DNA of 64,000 nucleotides from an uncultured Polaribacter sp. (GTDB lineage: Bacteria > Bacteroidota > Bacteroidia > Flavobacteriales > Flavobacteriaceae): NCBI RefSeq assembly GCF_947501385.1, contig NZ_CANMVP010000007.1:62001-126000 (forward strand), in the 5' to 3' direction. A program made the position numbers and the translations under genes. The notes beneath the pieces were generated by a model. The model ran no database searches, was not told the origin of the DNA, and saw only the letters and a list, made by a program, of their open reading frames with translations. How positions within the stretch are numbered: the first letter of the stretch is position 1; every line of letters starts with the position of its first letter. Below are positions 8,567-18,360 of the stretch, in pieces.

Positions 8567-10201
8567 ATGAGAAATATTCTTTTTATTATTGGTGCTCTAG
8601 CGCTTTTTAGTTGTAAATCAATGACTACAAAGAAAATAGAGAAAGAATTTGTTTGGGAAGGTGCAAATATCTACTTCTTGCTAACGGACAGGTTTTATAA
8701 TGGAGATTCCTCTAACGATATCAATTTTAATAGAACTAAAGAAACCGGAAAGCTAAGAGGTTTTAAAGGTGGAGATATTAAAGGAGTTACTCAAAAAATT
8801 AAAGAAGGGTATTTTACAAAACTAGGAATCAATGCCATTTGGATGACGCCAGTTGTAGAACAAATTCATGGAGGTACAGATGAAGGTACAGGAGTTTCTT
8901 ATGGTTATCATGGCTATTGGGCAAAAGATTGGACAAAAATTGACCCGAATTTTGGAACAAAAGAAGATTTAAAAGAATTGGTTGCTTTAGCTCATCAAAA
9001 AGGAATTCGAGTTTTGTTAGATGCAGTAATCAATCATACCGGACCTGTTACAGAGAAAGATGCTGTTTGGCCAGAAAGCTGGGTAAGAACAGCACCACAA
9101 TGTAGTTATGATACTTATGAAAATACAATTTCTTGTACTTTGGTTAAAAATTTACCAGACATTAAAACAGAAAGTAACGAAAATGTTGACTTACCGCCAC
9201 AATTGGTTGCAAAATGGAAAGCTGAAGGGCGTTATGAGCAAGAAATAAAAGAACTAGATGCTTTCTTCAAAAGAACTAGACATCCAAGAGCGCCTCGTTT
9301 TTATATTATGAAATGGCTAACAGATTATATTACAGAATTCGGAATTGATGGTTATAGAGTAGATACCGTAAAACATACAGAAGAATTTGTTTGGCAAGAA
9401 TTTAAAAAAGAATGTGATATTGCTTTTGCAGCATACAAGAAAAATAATGCAAATGAAGTTTTAGATGATAACGATTTTTATTTAGTTGGAGAAGTCTATA
9501 ATTATACAATTTCTCATGGAAAATCGTTTGATTTTGGTGATAAAAGAGTGAATTATTTTGACAAAGCATTCAATAGTTTAATCAACTTTGAGTTGAAGTG
9601 GAATGTGAAGCAGATGACTGAAAAAGATGTTTTTTATAAATACGATTCCATTTTACAAAATGGTTTAAAAGATTACGGAGTTTTAAACTATATGACCTCT
9701 CATGATGATGGGCAACCTTTTGATACAAAAAGAAAGATGCCTTATAAAACAGCTACAATGCTGTTTTTAACCCCAGGAACATCTCAAGTGTATTATGGAG
9801 ACGAATCTGCTAGAGATTTAACAATTGAAGGCACTGTTGGTGATGCTACTTTGCGTTCTTTTATGAATTGGGGAGACATTGAGAGTGATGAAAATACCCA
9901 AGAAATTTTAAACCATTGGCAAAAATTAGGGCAGTTTAGAGCAAACCACATGGCTATTGGTGCTGGAAAGCATCAATTAATCTCTGAAGAAAATGGATTG
10001 ATTTTTTCTAGAGTAAAAAATGAGGATAAAGTTATTGTAGGAATCAATTTACCAAAAGGAAATAAAATACTAGAGGTATCATCAATATTTAAAAATGGCG
10101 ATCGTATAAACGATTTCTATTCAAAGCAAACTAGCGTTGTTCAAAACGGTAAACTTGCAATACAGTCTAATTTTGATATTCTTTTGTTAGAAAAAAAATA
10201 G
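8567..10201 (+). CDS. GH13 alpha-amylase lipoprotein, larger barrel with inserted B domain
   Basis: A 544-residue GH13 enzyme with lipoprotein signal (GALALFSC). Motifs are LLDAVINHTG, GYRVDTVKH (nucleophile Asp about 266), LVGEVYNY (acid Glu about 309) and MTSHDDGQPF (Asp about 380). An extended domain B with two Cys (PQCSYDTYENTISCTLV) may be a disulfide-stabilised or metal-binding loop, a trait of extracytoplasmic amylases. It is the last gene of the alpha-glucan operon and converges with two tiny - strand genes. Confidence 0.92.
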   Translation: MRNILFIIGALALFSCKSMTTKKIEKEFVWEGANIYFLLTDRFYNGDSSNDINFNRTKETGKLRGFKGGDIKGVTQKIKEGYFTKLGINAIWMTPVVEQIHGGTDEGTGVSYGYHGYWAKDWTKIDPNFGTKEDLKELVALAHQKGIRVLLDAVINHTGPVTEKDAVWPESWVRTAPQCSYDTYENTISCTLVKNLPDIKTESNENVDLPPQLVAKWKAEGRYEQEIKELDAFFKRTRHPRAPRFYIMKWLTDYITEFGIDGYRVDTVKHTEEFVWQEFKKECDIAFAAYKKNNANEVLDDNDFYLVGEVYNYTISHGKSFDFGDKRVNYFDKAFNSLINFELKWNVKQMTEKDVFYKYDSILQNGLKDYGVLNYMTSHDDGQPFDTKRKMPYKTATMLFLTPGTSQVYYGDESARDLTIEGTVGDATLRSFMNWGDIESDENTQEILNHWQKLGQFRANHMAIGAGKHQLISEENGLIFSRVKNEDKVIVGINLPKGNKILEVSSIFKNGDRINDFYSKQTSVVQNGKLAIQSNFDILLLEKK

Positions 10202-10217
10202 TGTTAAAAGAATCAAA

Positions 10218-10325
10218 TTAGTCTCTACCTACTTTATTATATTCATTAATAATATAATAAGCCCAAAAGATTACGCAAAGACCAACAAAAAGAGAAAAAT
10301 ACAATACAATGCTATCTGCGCTCAC
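10218..10325 (-). CDS. Tiny single-pass membrane peptide (35 aa), GTG start
   Basis: A 35-codon frame starting at a GTG that overlaps the end of the 62-aa gene by 14 nt. It reads as a short polar head, one membrane helix (VLYFSLFVGLCVIFWAYYII) and a charged tail NEYNKVGRD. The overlap and the strongly hydrophobic, well-bounded helix argue for a real translationally coupled gene. No family is recognised. It could be a subunit or regulator of a membrane protein. Confidence 0.45.
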   Translation of the reverse strand: MSADSIVLYFSLFVGLCVIFWAYYIINEYNKVGRD

Positions 10326-10500
10326 GATGTATAAGTTTTATGTAAATCATTACGCCTAGTAAAGTAGGAGCCCAGAGTCCAAGAAAAAGTCCGTGTAATT
10401 TATCACCAGTTAAAAAAAGATATTCTGCTAAAAGTATAATAAGAACACACAATGCTAACATTAAAAAGTTAGAAATTCCTATTTTATTGATAAACTTCAT
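10312..10500 (-). CDS. Small two-helix membrane protein (62 aa), unknown function
   Basis: An ATG-started 62-residue protein with two predicted membrane helices (FLMLALCVLIILLAEYLFL and GLFLGLWAPTLLGVMIYIKL) and a basic C-terminus HRERR. It is transcribed away from the regulator gene and against the alpha-glucan operon, and appears coupled to the 35-aa peptide gene. I do not recognise the family. Its divergent position relative to the regulator at 10699 makes shared promoter DNA (10501-10698) possible. Confidence 0.55.
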   Translation of the reverse strand: MKFINKIGISNFLMLALCVLIILLAEYLFLTGDKLHGLFLGLWAPTLLGVMIYIKLIHRERR

Positions 10501-10698
10501 TCGAAAAATTTCTATAAAAATAATTAAAATTATGAGTATTCTTCAATAGTATTGATGTAAAGTTTTCTTTTTATTTTTTTTTTGGAGAAAATACATCTAA
10601 ATTTAACTTTTAGAAAACTATACAAATTTCTTTTTTATCAAGATAATTATCTGATAATAAATGAAATGTATTTAAATATCACCAAACAATTTTAAGAA

Positions 10699-13512
10699 AT
10701 GAAAAAATTTATCTGTACAAAAAGATTCTTAGGATTTTTTTTATGTCTATTCAGTTTTTTAAAATTAATGGGTCAAGACTTACCTCCTATAAATGTATTT
10801 ACCCCAGAAAATTACAAAGCAGAAAGTCAAAACTGGGACATTTCTCAATCTGAAAACAGTTTTATATATGCTGCAAATAATAAAGGTCTTTTAGAGTATA
10901 ATGGCGCTTCTTGGCAATTGTATGAAACTCCTAACGAGACAATTATGAGGTCAGTGAAAGCTTTTGAAGGAAAGATATTCACTGGCTTTTATATGGATTT
11001 TGGTTTTTGGATAAAGAACGAATTTGGAAATTTAAACTTTTCTTCAATTGTAAAAAAGCAAAAAATTACAATGTTAGAAGATGAACAAATTTGGAATATC
11101 ATTAAAATTGATGGCTGGATGTTGTTTAAGTCTCTACAAAGAATTTATTTATACAACCTAGAAACTAAAGAAATTAAAATAATTGAAGCAAAAAATAAAA
11201 ATCGAAAACTATCTATAGTAGATGGAGTTATTTATTTTCAGAAGGATGAAGAAGGCTTGTTTAAAATCGAAAATGGAACCCCAAAGCTAGTTTCTAACAA
11301 TACATTATTTATGAAGTATACCATAGTTGATATATTTAAAAAAGAAAATAAACTTTTAATTTTAACGGAGCAAAATGGTTTTTACTTATTAGATAACAAA
11401 AGACTCGTAAAATGGAAAATTCCTTCAGAAAATTTACTTAAAAATAAAAAGGTGTATAGTGTAAAGCAACTAAGAAATGGAAATTTTGCAATTGGCACAA
11501 TTTCTCACGGACTCATCTATTTGAATAGTGATGGAAGTTATAATTATCAAATCAATCAAAATACGGGTCTTAGTAATAGCACAGTTCTTTCCATTTTTGA
11601 AGACAGAAGTAATAATATTTGGTTAGGACTTGATAATGGAATAAATTGTATAAATAATACCTCTCCTTTTAAAATATATCAAAATAAGAATGATTTTTTA
11701 GGAACTATTTATACCTCTATCATTCATGATGGGTATTTATATTTAGGGACAAATCAAGGGTTGTTTTATAAAAAAAATGATTCAGAAACGACATTTAAAT
11801 TTATAGAAAATACACAAGGACAGGTTTGGAGTTTAGAACCAATTAACAATACGTTGTTTTGTGGTCATGATTCTGGTACTTTTATAGTAAATAAAGCAGG
11901 CGTAACGAATATTTTTGAAGAACAAGGTACTTGGATGTTCCTGAAAATTAATGAAAATACAATTCTTCAAGGATGCTATGACGGTTTATATATTTTAGAA
12001 AAAGAAAATAATTTATGGACACTAAAAAATAAAATTGAAGGTTTTGATACTTCAAGTAAGAATATTGTTCACGTTGAGAAAAATACCTTCTTTGTAAATC
12101 ATGAATATAAAGGCGTTTTTAAAGTAAAAATAGATGATAATTTTAGAGAAATTATTAACTTAGAAAAAGAAGCGTCAATAAATAAAGGATTGTATTCAAG
12201 TATCATTAAATATAAAAATGAAATACTGTATGCCAATAAAGCTGGCGTTTATAAATACATTAGAAAGAAGAATACTTTTAAAAAAGATAGTCTTTACAGT
12301 CAACTTATTTCTGAAAATGGATTTGTTTCAGCAAAATTGGTTTACAATGAATCTAAAAATAAATTATGGTCTTTTTCAAAAGATCATATAAAATATCTTT
12401 TTCCAGGAAAATTTAGCAGTACTCCACAGATTCAAAAAATTTCAATTTCAGAATCTATACCGAAAGCTGCTTCAGGTTATGAAAATATTATTCATCTAAA
12501 AGAGGAACAATATTTATTAGGTACTTCTAAAGGTTTTATGAAGGTGAATTTAAATCTTCTTGAAGATCCTTTAGACTTTAAGGTAGCTATTAATAAGGTG
12601 AATAGTTTTGTAACAGATGAACCAAAAGAAAGTGTTGATTTATCTGTAGAAAGTGAATTTGCTTACAAAAATAATAATTTAGAATTTTTCTACAGTGTAC
12701 CTAATTTTGATAAGATTAATACAACAACATATCAATACCAATTAGTAGGTGTAAACAAAGGTTGGAGTGAACCAACCAAATCGAACTCAATACTTTTTGA
12801 AAATATTTCGTATGGAGATTATGTCTTTCAAGTAAGAGCAATCATTGGTGGTAAATTAAGTGTTAATGAAGCTTTATTTAATTTTAGAATAGCAAGACCG
12901 TGGTATCTCTCTACCTTAATGATTACTCTGTATATTTTACTGTCCTTATTGTCTTTTTACTTAGTTCATATTGCTTCAAAACGTTATTATAGAAAACAAA
13001 GAGAAGTTTTATTGGAGAAAGCAAAAAAAGAATCTGAATTAAAAGAGTTAGAAAGCAATCAACAAATAATAAAGTTGAATAATGAGAAATTAAGGAATGA
13101 TATTAACTCAAAAAATAAAGAGTTAGCAACATCTACCATGAGTATGATTAAAAAGAATGAATTTTTGAGTACTATAAAAAATGAACTTCTATCAGGTGAA
13201 GAAAAGAATGTAGCAAAAGTGGTGAAAATAATTGATAAAAATTTGAACAATACAGATGATTGGAAAATGTTTCAAGAAGCCTTTAATAATGCAGATAAAA
13301 AGTTCTTAGATAAGATAAAGGCTAAACATTCAGATTTAACTCCCAATGACCTCAGATTGTGCGCATATCTTCGTTTAAATCTGTCTTCTAAAGAAATTGC
13401 GCCACTTCTAAACATATCACCTAGAAGTGTAGAGGTGAAAAGGTATCGGTTAAGAAAAAAGATGCATTTAGATCACAATGCCAACTTAACAAATTATATT
13501 TTAGAAGTCTAG
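10699..13512 (+). CDS. SusR-like membrane regulator (propeller, Y_Y_Y, TM, LuxR-type HTH)
   Basis: A 937-residue one-component regulator that senses sugar in the periplasm and binds DNA inside. After the signal peptide come two-component-regulator propeller repeats (for example SNSTVLSIFEDRSNNIWLG at ~285-305), then a Y_Y_Y Ig-like domain near 650-730. One membrane helix starts at about 735, followed by a long coiled coil and a GerE/LuxR-type HTH (LSSKEIAPLLNISPRSVEVK, about 895-914). No kinase domain is present, so it is SusR-like and not a hybrid two-component protein. It sits between the alpha-glucan operon and SusC/SusD, so it could control either. The shared sequence upstream of SusC, the 21.8-kb glycosidase and the 39.4-kb binding protein is its most likely target. 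Confidence 0.88.
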   Translation: MKKFICTKRFLGFFLCLFSFLKLMGQDLPPINVFTPENYKAESQNWDISQSENSFIYAANNKGLLEYNGASWQLYETPNETIMRSVKAFEGKIFTGFYMDFGFWIKNEFGNLNFSSIVKKQKITMLEDEQIWNIIKIDGWMLFKSLQRIYLYNLETKEIKIIEAKNKNRKLSIVDGVIYFQKDEEGLFKIENGTPKLVSNNTLFMKYTIVDIFKKENKLLILTEQNGFYLLDNKRLVKWKIPSENLLKNKKVYSVKQLRNGNFAIGTISHGLIYLNSDGSYNYQINQNTGLSNSTVLSIFEDRSNNIWLGLDNGINCINNTSPFKIYQNKNDFLGTIYTSIIHDGYLYLGTNQGLFYKKNDSETTFKFIENTQGQVWSLEPINNTLFCGHDSGTFIVNKAGVTNIFEEQGTWMFLKINENTILQGCYDGLYILEKENNLWTLKNKIEGFDTSSKNIVHVEKNTFFVNHEYKGVFKVKIDDNFREIINLEKEASINKGLYSSIIKYKNEILYANKAGVYKYIRKKNTFKKDSLYSQLISENGFVSAKLVYNESKNKLWSFSKDHIKYLFPGKFSSTPQIQKISISESIPKAASGYENIIHLKEEQYLLGTSKGFMKVNLNLLEDPLDFKVAINKVNSFVTDEPKESVDLSVESEFAYKNNNLEFFYSVPNFDKINTTTYQYQLVGVNKGWSEPTKSNSILFENISYGDYVFQVRAIIGGKLSVNEALFNFRIARPWYLSTLMITLYILLSLLSFYLVHIASKRYYRKQREVLLEKAKKESELKELESNQQIIKLNNEKLRNDINSKNKELATSTMSMIKKNEFLSTIKNELLSGEEKNVAKVVKIIDKNLNNTDDWKMFQEAFNNADKKFLDKIKAKHSDLTPNDLRLCAYLRLNLSSKEIAPLLNISPRSVEVKRYRLRKKMHLDHNANLTNYILEV

Positions 13513-13542
13513 CACCACATCATAAGTTTAATGTACCCATAC

Positions 13543-13668
13543 AATACCACAACATTAGGCTTTTAGCTTGTTTTTTTTATACTCTTCTCTTGCCCTATTT
13601 ATAAGTGATTCCTGTTTTTTTTTAATAAAAAATTGTGATGTATGTTTTTTGTTGCGGTGTTTTTTATG
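13543..13668 (+). promoter_or_regulatory. Upstream region of susC with PUL-shared operator motif
   Basis: TGTATGTTTTTTGTTG, then CGGTG and a T run, at 13639-13666 recurs upstream of the genes at 21802 and 39441. It looks like two direct half-sites (TGTATGTTTTTT and GGTRTTTTTT). An inverted half-site, AATACCACAACA, lies at 13543-13554. A TAATTTGG element about 40 bp downstream could be the -7 box. The 13513-13721 gap holds no gene. Confidence 0.6.
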
Positions 13669-13721
13669 AGATTAACAATAATTTGGCGCTAAATTTATAA
13701 AAAAATCAAAACTCTTCATTT

Positions 13722-16700
13722 ATGAGAAAACAAATCACATTTTTACTGCTTATTTTAATAGGTTTTTGTGCTACTGCACAAACTATTAATATAAAAGGAG
13801 TTGTTAGCGACGCTGCATCAGGAGATGTACTTCCTGGAGTAAGCATCATCATTAAAGGAACTACTGTAGGTGCAGAAACCGACTTTGACGGGCTTTATAA
13901 CCTAGCAAATGTTAACAGAGGGGCAACTTTAGTTTTTAGGTACTTAGGCTACAAACAAAAAGAGGTTCTTGTAAACAATGCTACTATAAACGTTTCTTTA
14001 GAAATTCAAGCAGAGGCTTTAGATGAAATTGTTGTTATTGGTTATGGATCTCAAAAGAAGAAAGAAGTAACTGGTGCCGTTTCTATAATTAGTAATGAAA
14101 CTATAGAAAATCTTAAGCCAGCAAGAATCGAGCAAGCGTTGCAAGGTCAAGTTGCAGGTGTAAACATTACATCTTCTTCAGGAGCTCCAGGAGCGCCACT
14201 AAATATTAGGATTCGAGGTGTTTCTACAAACGGAAATAATAATCCACTTATTCTTTTAGATGGAAATGTTATTGAAGATTTAAGTGTTGTAAACCCTTCC
14301 GATATTGAGTCTATGAATGTTTTAAAGGATGCAACTGCTGGTATATATGGGGTTAGAGGCGCAAATGGTGTTATTCTGATAACAACTAAAACTGGTCGAA
14401 AGAATTCAGATTTTAAATACACGTTTAATTCATACACAGGTGTGCAACAGACAACTAGAAAGTTGCCTTTATTAAATGCTACAGAATATGGTTTGTTGGC
14501 AAATGAAGCTTTTGCAGCAAATGGTGAAGCGTTACCTTTTTCTGACATTTCAAGTTTAGGACAAGGAACAGACTGGCAAGATGAGGTTTTCCAAGACGCT
14601 ATAGTTTCAAGTGTAGACATAAATATTGCGAAGGGAACAGAAAAAGCAACCTACTCTTTTGGGGCGTCGCATTTGAATCAGGACGGAATAGTTGGCGGAA
14701 GTAAAGCAAATTTCAACAGAACTACAGCTAGATTGAGTTTTAGTTATGATATTTTAGATGATTTAAAATTTACTTCATCTACTATTTATACAAATACAAA
14801 CAGAAAAGACTTAGCGGAGAACACGTTAGGTTCTGTATTGTTTAATGCGTTAAATATGCCAGCAAATTTATCAGTTAGGGATGCCAACGGAGATTTTACA
14901 AGAGCACCAAATGCTGGTGTAGGTATTGAAGTTATCAATCCGATTGCACAAGCAGAAACTACGTTTAATCAAACTAGAATAAATAAATTTGCTGGTAGCT
15001 ACAGCCTAAAATATTCATTTTTAAATGGCTTTTCTGCAGAGTCTAGAATTCAATTAAATTACTCTAAAGTAAATTTTGAAAGATTTAGCCCAAAACTATT
15101 TTTCGGTTCTGGAAAAGTATTTAACACTGTTGGAGACGAGGCAGAATTAACAGATAATTCAATCTTAGCAGGGTATTTTCAAAATGAAATATCATTTCAA
15201 GATTATACTTTTGATGCGCTATTAAAGTATGAAAAAGTTTTTAATGATGTTCATGATGTAAAAGTTTTACTAGCAACCTCAGTTTTTAAAACGCAAAGTA
15301 ATTTAATTAATGAAACGAATAGTTTTGCTACAAGTGGTACAAACCTAGATAATGTTGTCGTTGGAGATTTGCAAGATAACGGAGATGGCTTACAAATTTT
15401 TAAAGATAGAAATAACGGTTCAGACTTGAGGTTTGATACGAGACTGTTGTCTTATTTTGTGCGTTTTCAATATGGTTATGATAGCAAGTATTTATTTTCC
15501 GCTGTAGTAAGAAGAGATGGTTCTTCAATTTTTGGGCCAGAAAACAAATTTGGTATCTTTCCTACAGCATCTGTAGGTTGGGTAGCTTCAGAAGAAAGTT
15601 TTTTAGAAGATTCAGATGCTATAAGTTTTTTGAAATTTCGAGGTAGTTACGGTGTCATTGGTAATGATAGAATTCCAACAAGTTCTGGATTTGTTTCTTT
15701 GGTAGATGGAGAAGGAGAATACGTATTTAATGATCAAATTAATTTTGGGAATGCAATAGGGGCTTTATCAAACCCAGGAATTAAGTGGGAAAGACAAATT
15801 CCTTTAAATATAGGTATGGATGTAGAATTTTCTAATAACATAAATATTACAGTAGATTATTTCAATAAAAGAACAGAAGATTTATTAGTACAACCACAAG
15901 TATCGGGTATTTTAGGGGTTGGAGCACCAGGCTCTCAGGGGCCTTTTGTCAATGCAGGGACTATAGAAAATAAGGGTATCGAATTTTCTGTGGGATACGA
16001 AAAAAGAGTTTCAGATGACTTCAAATTTAGTCTAAACTATAATTTGACAACCATAGATAACGAAGTTATTGAAGTTAGTGGTGACAATGCATTTTTAGTA
16101 GGAGGTTCATTTGGAGTGGGGCAAGAGGAACCGTCTAGAATGGAAGCAGGGTTTCCAATTGGGTACTTCTATGGATATAAAACAAACGGAATTTTTCAAA
16201 CACAAGCAGAAGTTAATGCGCATGCAACTCAAACAAATGCAAATCCTGGAGATTTACGTTTTTTAGATACTAATGAAGATGGTAAAATTACAGTAGAAGA
16301 TAAAACATATATTGGAGATCCAATTGCAGATGTAACCATGGGTTTTAATTTCTCTTTTGACTATAAAAACTTTGATTTTAATATGTATCTATTCTCTTCA
16401 ATTGGCAATGAAATTGTTAGAAATTATGAAAGAGATCAGCCATTAACTAATAGGTCTGTTAATTATTTAGATCGTTGGACAGGTCCAGGAACCAGTAATT
16501 CTTTTCCAAGAGTTACAACTGGGGCAACTGGTAATACGCTATTTTCTGACTTCTATGTAGAGGATGGTTCTTTTGTAAGATTGCAAAATGTGCAATTAGG
16601 ATATTCTTTAAATGATGGCATTACAAAGCAAATTGGTTTAGATAATTTACGTTTTTACTTTACAGTAAATAATTTATTTACACTAACAAAGTATAGAGGG

Positions 16701-16805
16701 TTTGATCCTACAGCTAGCAGTGGAAACCCTATTGGAGCGGGAATAGATCAAGGTTTTTATCCAACGCCAAAAGCATTTTTATTAGGTTTAAATGTTAATT
16801 TTTAA
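13722..16805 (+). CDS. SusC-like TonB-dependent outer-membrane transporter
   Basis: A 1027-residue SusC family protein that imports oligosaccharides through the outer membrane. It has a signal peptide (LILIGFCATAQ), an N-terminal carboxypeptidase-regulatory-like domain (residues ~23-98), the SusC plug signature DEIVVIGYGSQKKKEVTGA (from ~101), and a long 22-strand-type barrel ending in an aromatic-rich strand (FLLGLNVNF). SusD begins 11 bp later, as usual for the paired complex. Its beta-glucan role is inferred from the GH16/GH17/GH30/GH149 genes downstream and from the shared operator; with an alpha-glucan operon on the other side, starch oligosaccharides cannot be excluded by sequence alone. 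Confidence 0.95.
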   Translation: MRKQITFLLLILIGFCATAQTINIKGVVSDAASGDVLPGVSIIIKGTTVGAETDFDGLYNLANVNRGATLVFRYLGYKQKEVLVNNATINVSLEIQAEALDEIVVIGYGSQKKKEVTGAVSIISNETIENLKPARIEQALQGQVAGVNITSSSGAPGAPLNIRIRGVSTNGNNNPLILLDGNVIEDLSVVNPSDIESMNVLKDATAGIYGVRGANGVILITTKTGRKNSDFKYTFNSYTGVQQTTRKLPLLNATEYGLLANEAFAANGEALPFSDISSLGQGTDWQDEVFQDAIVSSVDINIAKGTEKATYSFGASHLNQDGIVGGSKANFNRTTARLSFSYDILDDLKFTSSTIYTNTNRKDLAENTLGSVLFNALNMPANLSVRDANGDFTRAPNAGVGIEVINPIAQAETTFNQTRINKFAGSYSLKYSFLNGFSAESRIQLNYSKVNFERFSPKLFFGSGKVFNTVGDEAELTDNSILAGYFQNEISFQDYTFDALLKYEKVFNDVHDVKVLLATSVFKTQSNLINETNSFATSGTNLDNVVVGDLQDNGDGLQIFKDRNNGSDLRFDTRLLSYFVRFQYGYDSKYLFSAVVRRDGSSIFGPENKFGIFPTASVGWVASEESFLEDSDAISFLKFRGSYGVIGNDRIPTSSGFVSLVDGEGEYVFNDQINFGNAIGALSNPGIKWERQIPLNIGMDVEFSNNINITVDYFNKRTEDLLVQPQVSGILGVGAPGSQGPFVNAGTIENKGIEFSVGYEKRVSDDFKFSLNYNLTTIDNEVIEVSGDNAFLVGGSFGVGQEEPSRMEAGFPIGYFYGYKTNGIFQTQAEVNAHATQTNANPGDLRFLDTNEDGKITVEDKTYIGDPIADVTMGFNFSFDYKNFDFNMYLFSSIGNEIVRNYERDQPLTNRSVNYLDRWTGPGTSNSFPRVTTGATGNTLFSDFYVEDGSFVRLQNVQLGYSLNDGITKQIGLDNLRFYFTVNNLFTLTKYRGFDPTASSGNPIGAGIDQGFYPTPKAFLLGLNVNF

Positions 16806-16816
16806 TAAATAAGAAA

Positions 16817-18349
16817 ATGAAAAAATTGAACATAAAATTTTTAGTAGTATTTATTATCATAATTAGTCTTAGCTATTCTTGCTCCGATGATTTTGTAGAA
16901 GTAGAATTTCAAGTAGAAAATTCCGAAGACTATTTTAATTCCGAAGATGATTATCAGAATGCACTTATTGGTGCTTATGATTTATTACAAGCAACATATC
17001 TAAATGCTTTATTAGGGGAAATTGCCTCAGATAATACCTTAGGAGGTGGAGATAGTGCTACTGACGTTATAGGAATTACCGAAGTTGATGACTTTACACA
17101 TACTCCAGAAAATGCTCAATTAAGAAGTATTTGGAGTTGGATGTTTGCAGGAGTAAATAGAGCAAATTTTATTTTAGAATTTAAAGATAAAACTGATTTC
17201 TCAGGAAAAGAGCAGGTTTTGGCACAAGCTAGATTTTTAAGAGCTTATTACTATTTTGAATTGGTAAAATGGTTTGGAGATGTACCTTTATCAGTTGATA
17301 AAAGAATTTTATTTGGTGAACAATTTAATATTGATAGAACTCCAAAAGCAGAAGTTTACGCTCAAATAGAGTTAGATTTAATATTTGCAGTAGAGAACCT
17401 TACTTATACACAATCAGAAACAGGTAGAGTTACAAAAGGCGCTGCGCAAGCTTTATTAGGGAAAGCATATTTGTATCAAAATAAATTTGAAAAAGCTTCA
17501 GTTGTTTTAGAAGATTTAATTCAAAATGGGCCTTATGATTTAGTTACCGATGCAACCGCTTTTCAAAATCTTTTTGAAAATGATAGCGAGAATAGTATTG
17601 AGTCAGTTTTTGAGGTTCAATATAGTGAAGATCAAGGATCAAGTTTTGATTGTTTGCAATGTAGTGAAGGAAACGTTGCTGTCGGTTTTAGTGGAATTAG
17701 AGGTTATAACGGACCAGATTTTACATCTGGATTTAGTTTTAATATTCCAGTACAAGAATTAGTTGATGCTTTTGAAATGGGAGATAGAAGATTAGATTTA
17801 ACTATTTTAGATATCAATGCATGGTCTGTACAAACTGGCGCTACTTTTAACAAAGGGTATGAACATACGGGCTATTTTAATAGAAAATATTTACCAAGAA
17901 AAAGAGGAGTAGATGCTCAAGGAGATAGAAATTTAACCAATCCAAATAATTACAGAGCAATTCGTTTTTCAGACGTACTATTAATGGCAGCAGAAGCTTT
18001 TAACAGAAAAGAAACGCCAGACGACGTAAAAGCACAAGGCTATTTAAACCGTGTAAGGCAACGCGCATTTGGAGATATGATGCATAATATTTCTGCAACT
18101 GGAGCAACTCTAACAGAAAATATTTATGATGAAAGAAGAGTTGAATTGGCTGGAGAAGGGCATCGTTTTTTCGATTTAGTGAGAACAGGAAAAGCGAAAG
18201 AAGAAATAGAGAATAATGTGGATGTAACAGAAAATAATGGAACAGAGGTTGCTAAAATTTTTGTTGTAGGAAAGCATGAAGTTTTTCCAATTCCTTCAGT
18301 AGAAATTCAACTAGCTGGAAACAGATGGGCACAAAATCCTAACTATTAA
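16817..18349 (+). CDS. SusD/RagB-like glycan-binding lipoprotein
   Basis: A 510-residue SusD family protein, the lid of the SusC channel. The lipoprotein signal ends at SLSYSC. The typical SusD opening (YFNSEDDYQNALIGAYDLLQ), the TPR-like core (FLRAYYYFELVKWFGDVPL) and the C-terminal blocks (NYRAIRFSDVLLMAAEA and ERRVELAGEGHRFFDLVRTG) are all present. The end, ending WAQNPNY, is intact. It is paired with the SusC gene 11 bp upstream, with the first accessory binding lipoprotein starting 11 bp downstream. Confidence 0.95.
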   Translation: MKKLNIKFLVVFIIIISLSYSCSDDFVEVEFQVENSEDYFNSEDDYQNALIGAYDLLQATYLNALLGEIASDNTLGGGDSATDVIGITEVDDFTHTPENAQLRSIWSWMFAGVNRANFILEFKDKTDFSGKEQVLAQARFLRAYYYFELVKWFGDVPLSVDKRILFGEQFNIDRTPKAEVYAQIELDLIFAVENLTYTQSETGRVTKGAAQALLGKAYLYQNKFEKASVVLEDLIQNGPYDLVTDATAFQNLFENDSENSIESVFEVQYSEDQGSSFDCLQCSEGNVAVGFSGIRGYNGPDFTSGFSFNIPVQELVDAFEMGDRRLDLTILDINAWSVQTGATFNKGYEHTGYFNRKYLPRKRGVDAQGDRNLTNPNNYRAIRFSDVLLMAAEAFNRKETPDDVKAQGYLNRVRQRAFGDMMHNISATGATLTENIYDERRVELAGEGHRFFDLVRTGKAKEEIENNVDVTENNGTEVAKIFVVGKHEVFPIPSVEIQLAGNRWAQNPNY

Positions 18350-18360
18350 AATTATTGAAA

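Noticed and set aside
14147..14620. 157-codon frame on the - strand inside susC
   Set aside because: It is fully covered by the SusC plug region, has no initiation context or family signal, and follows from codon bias of the true gene.
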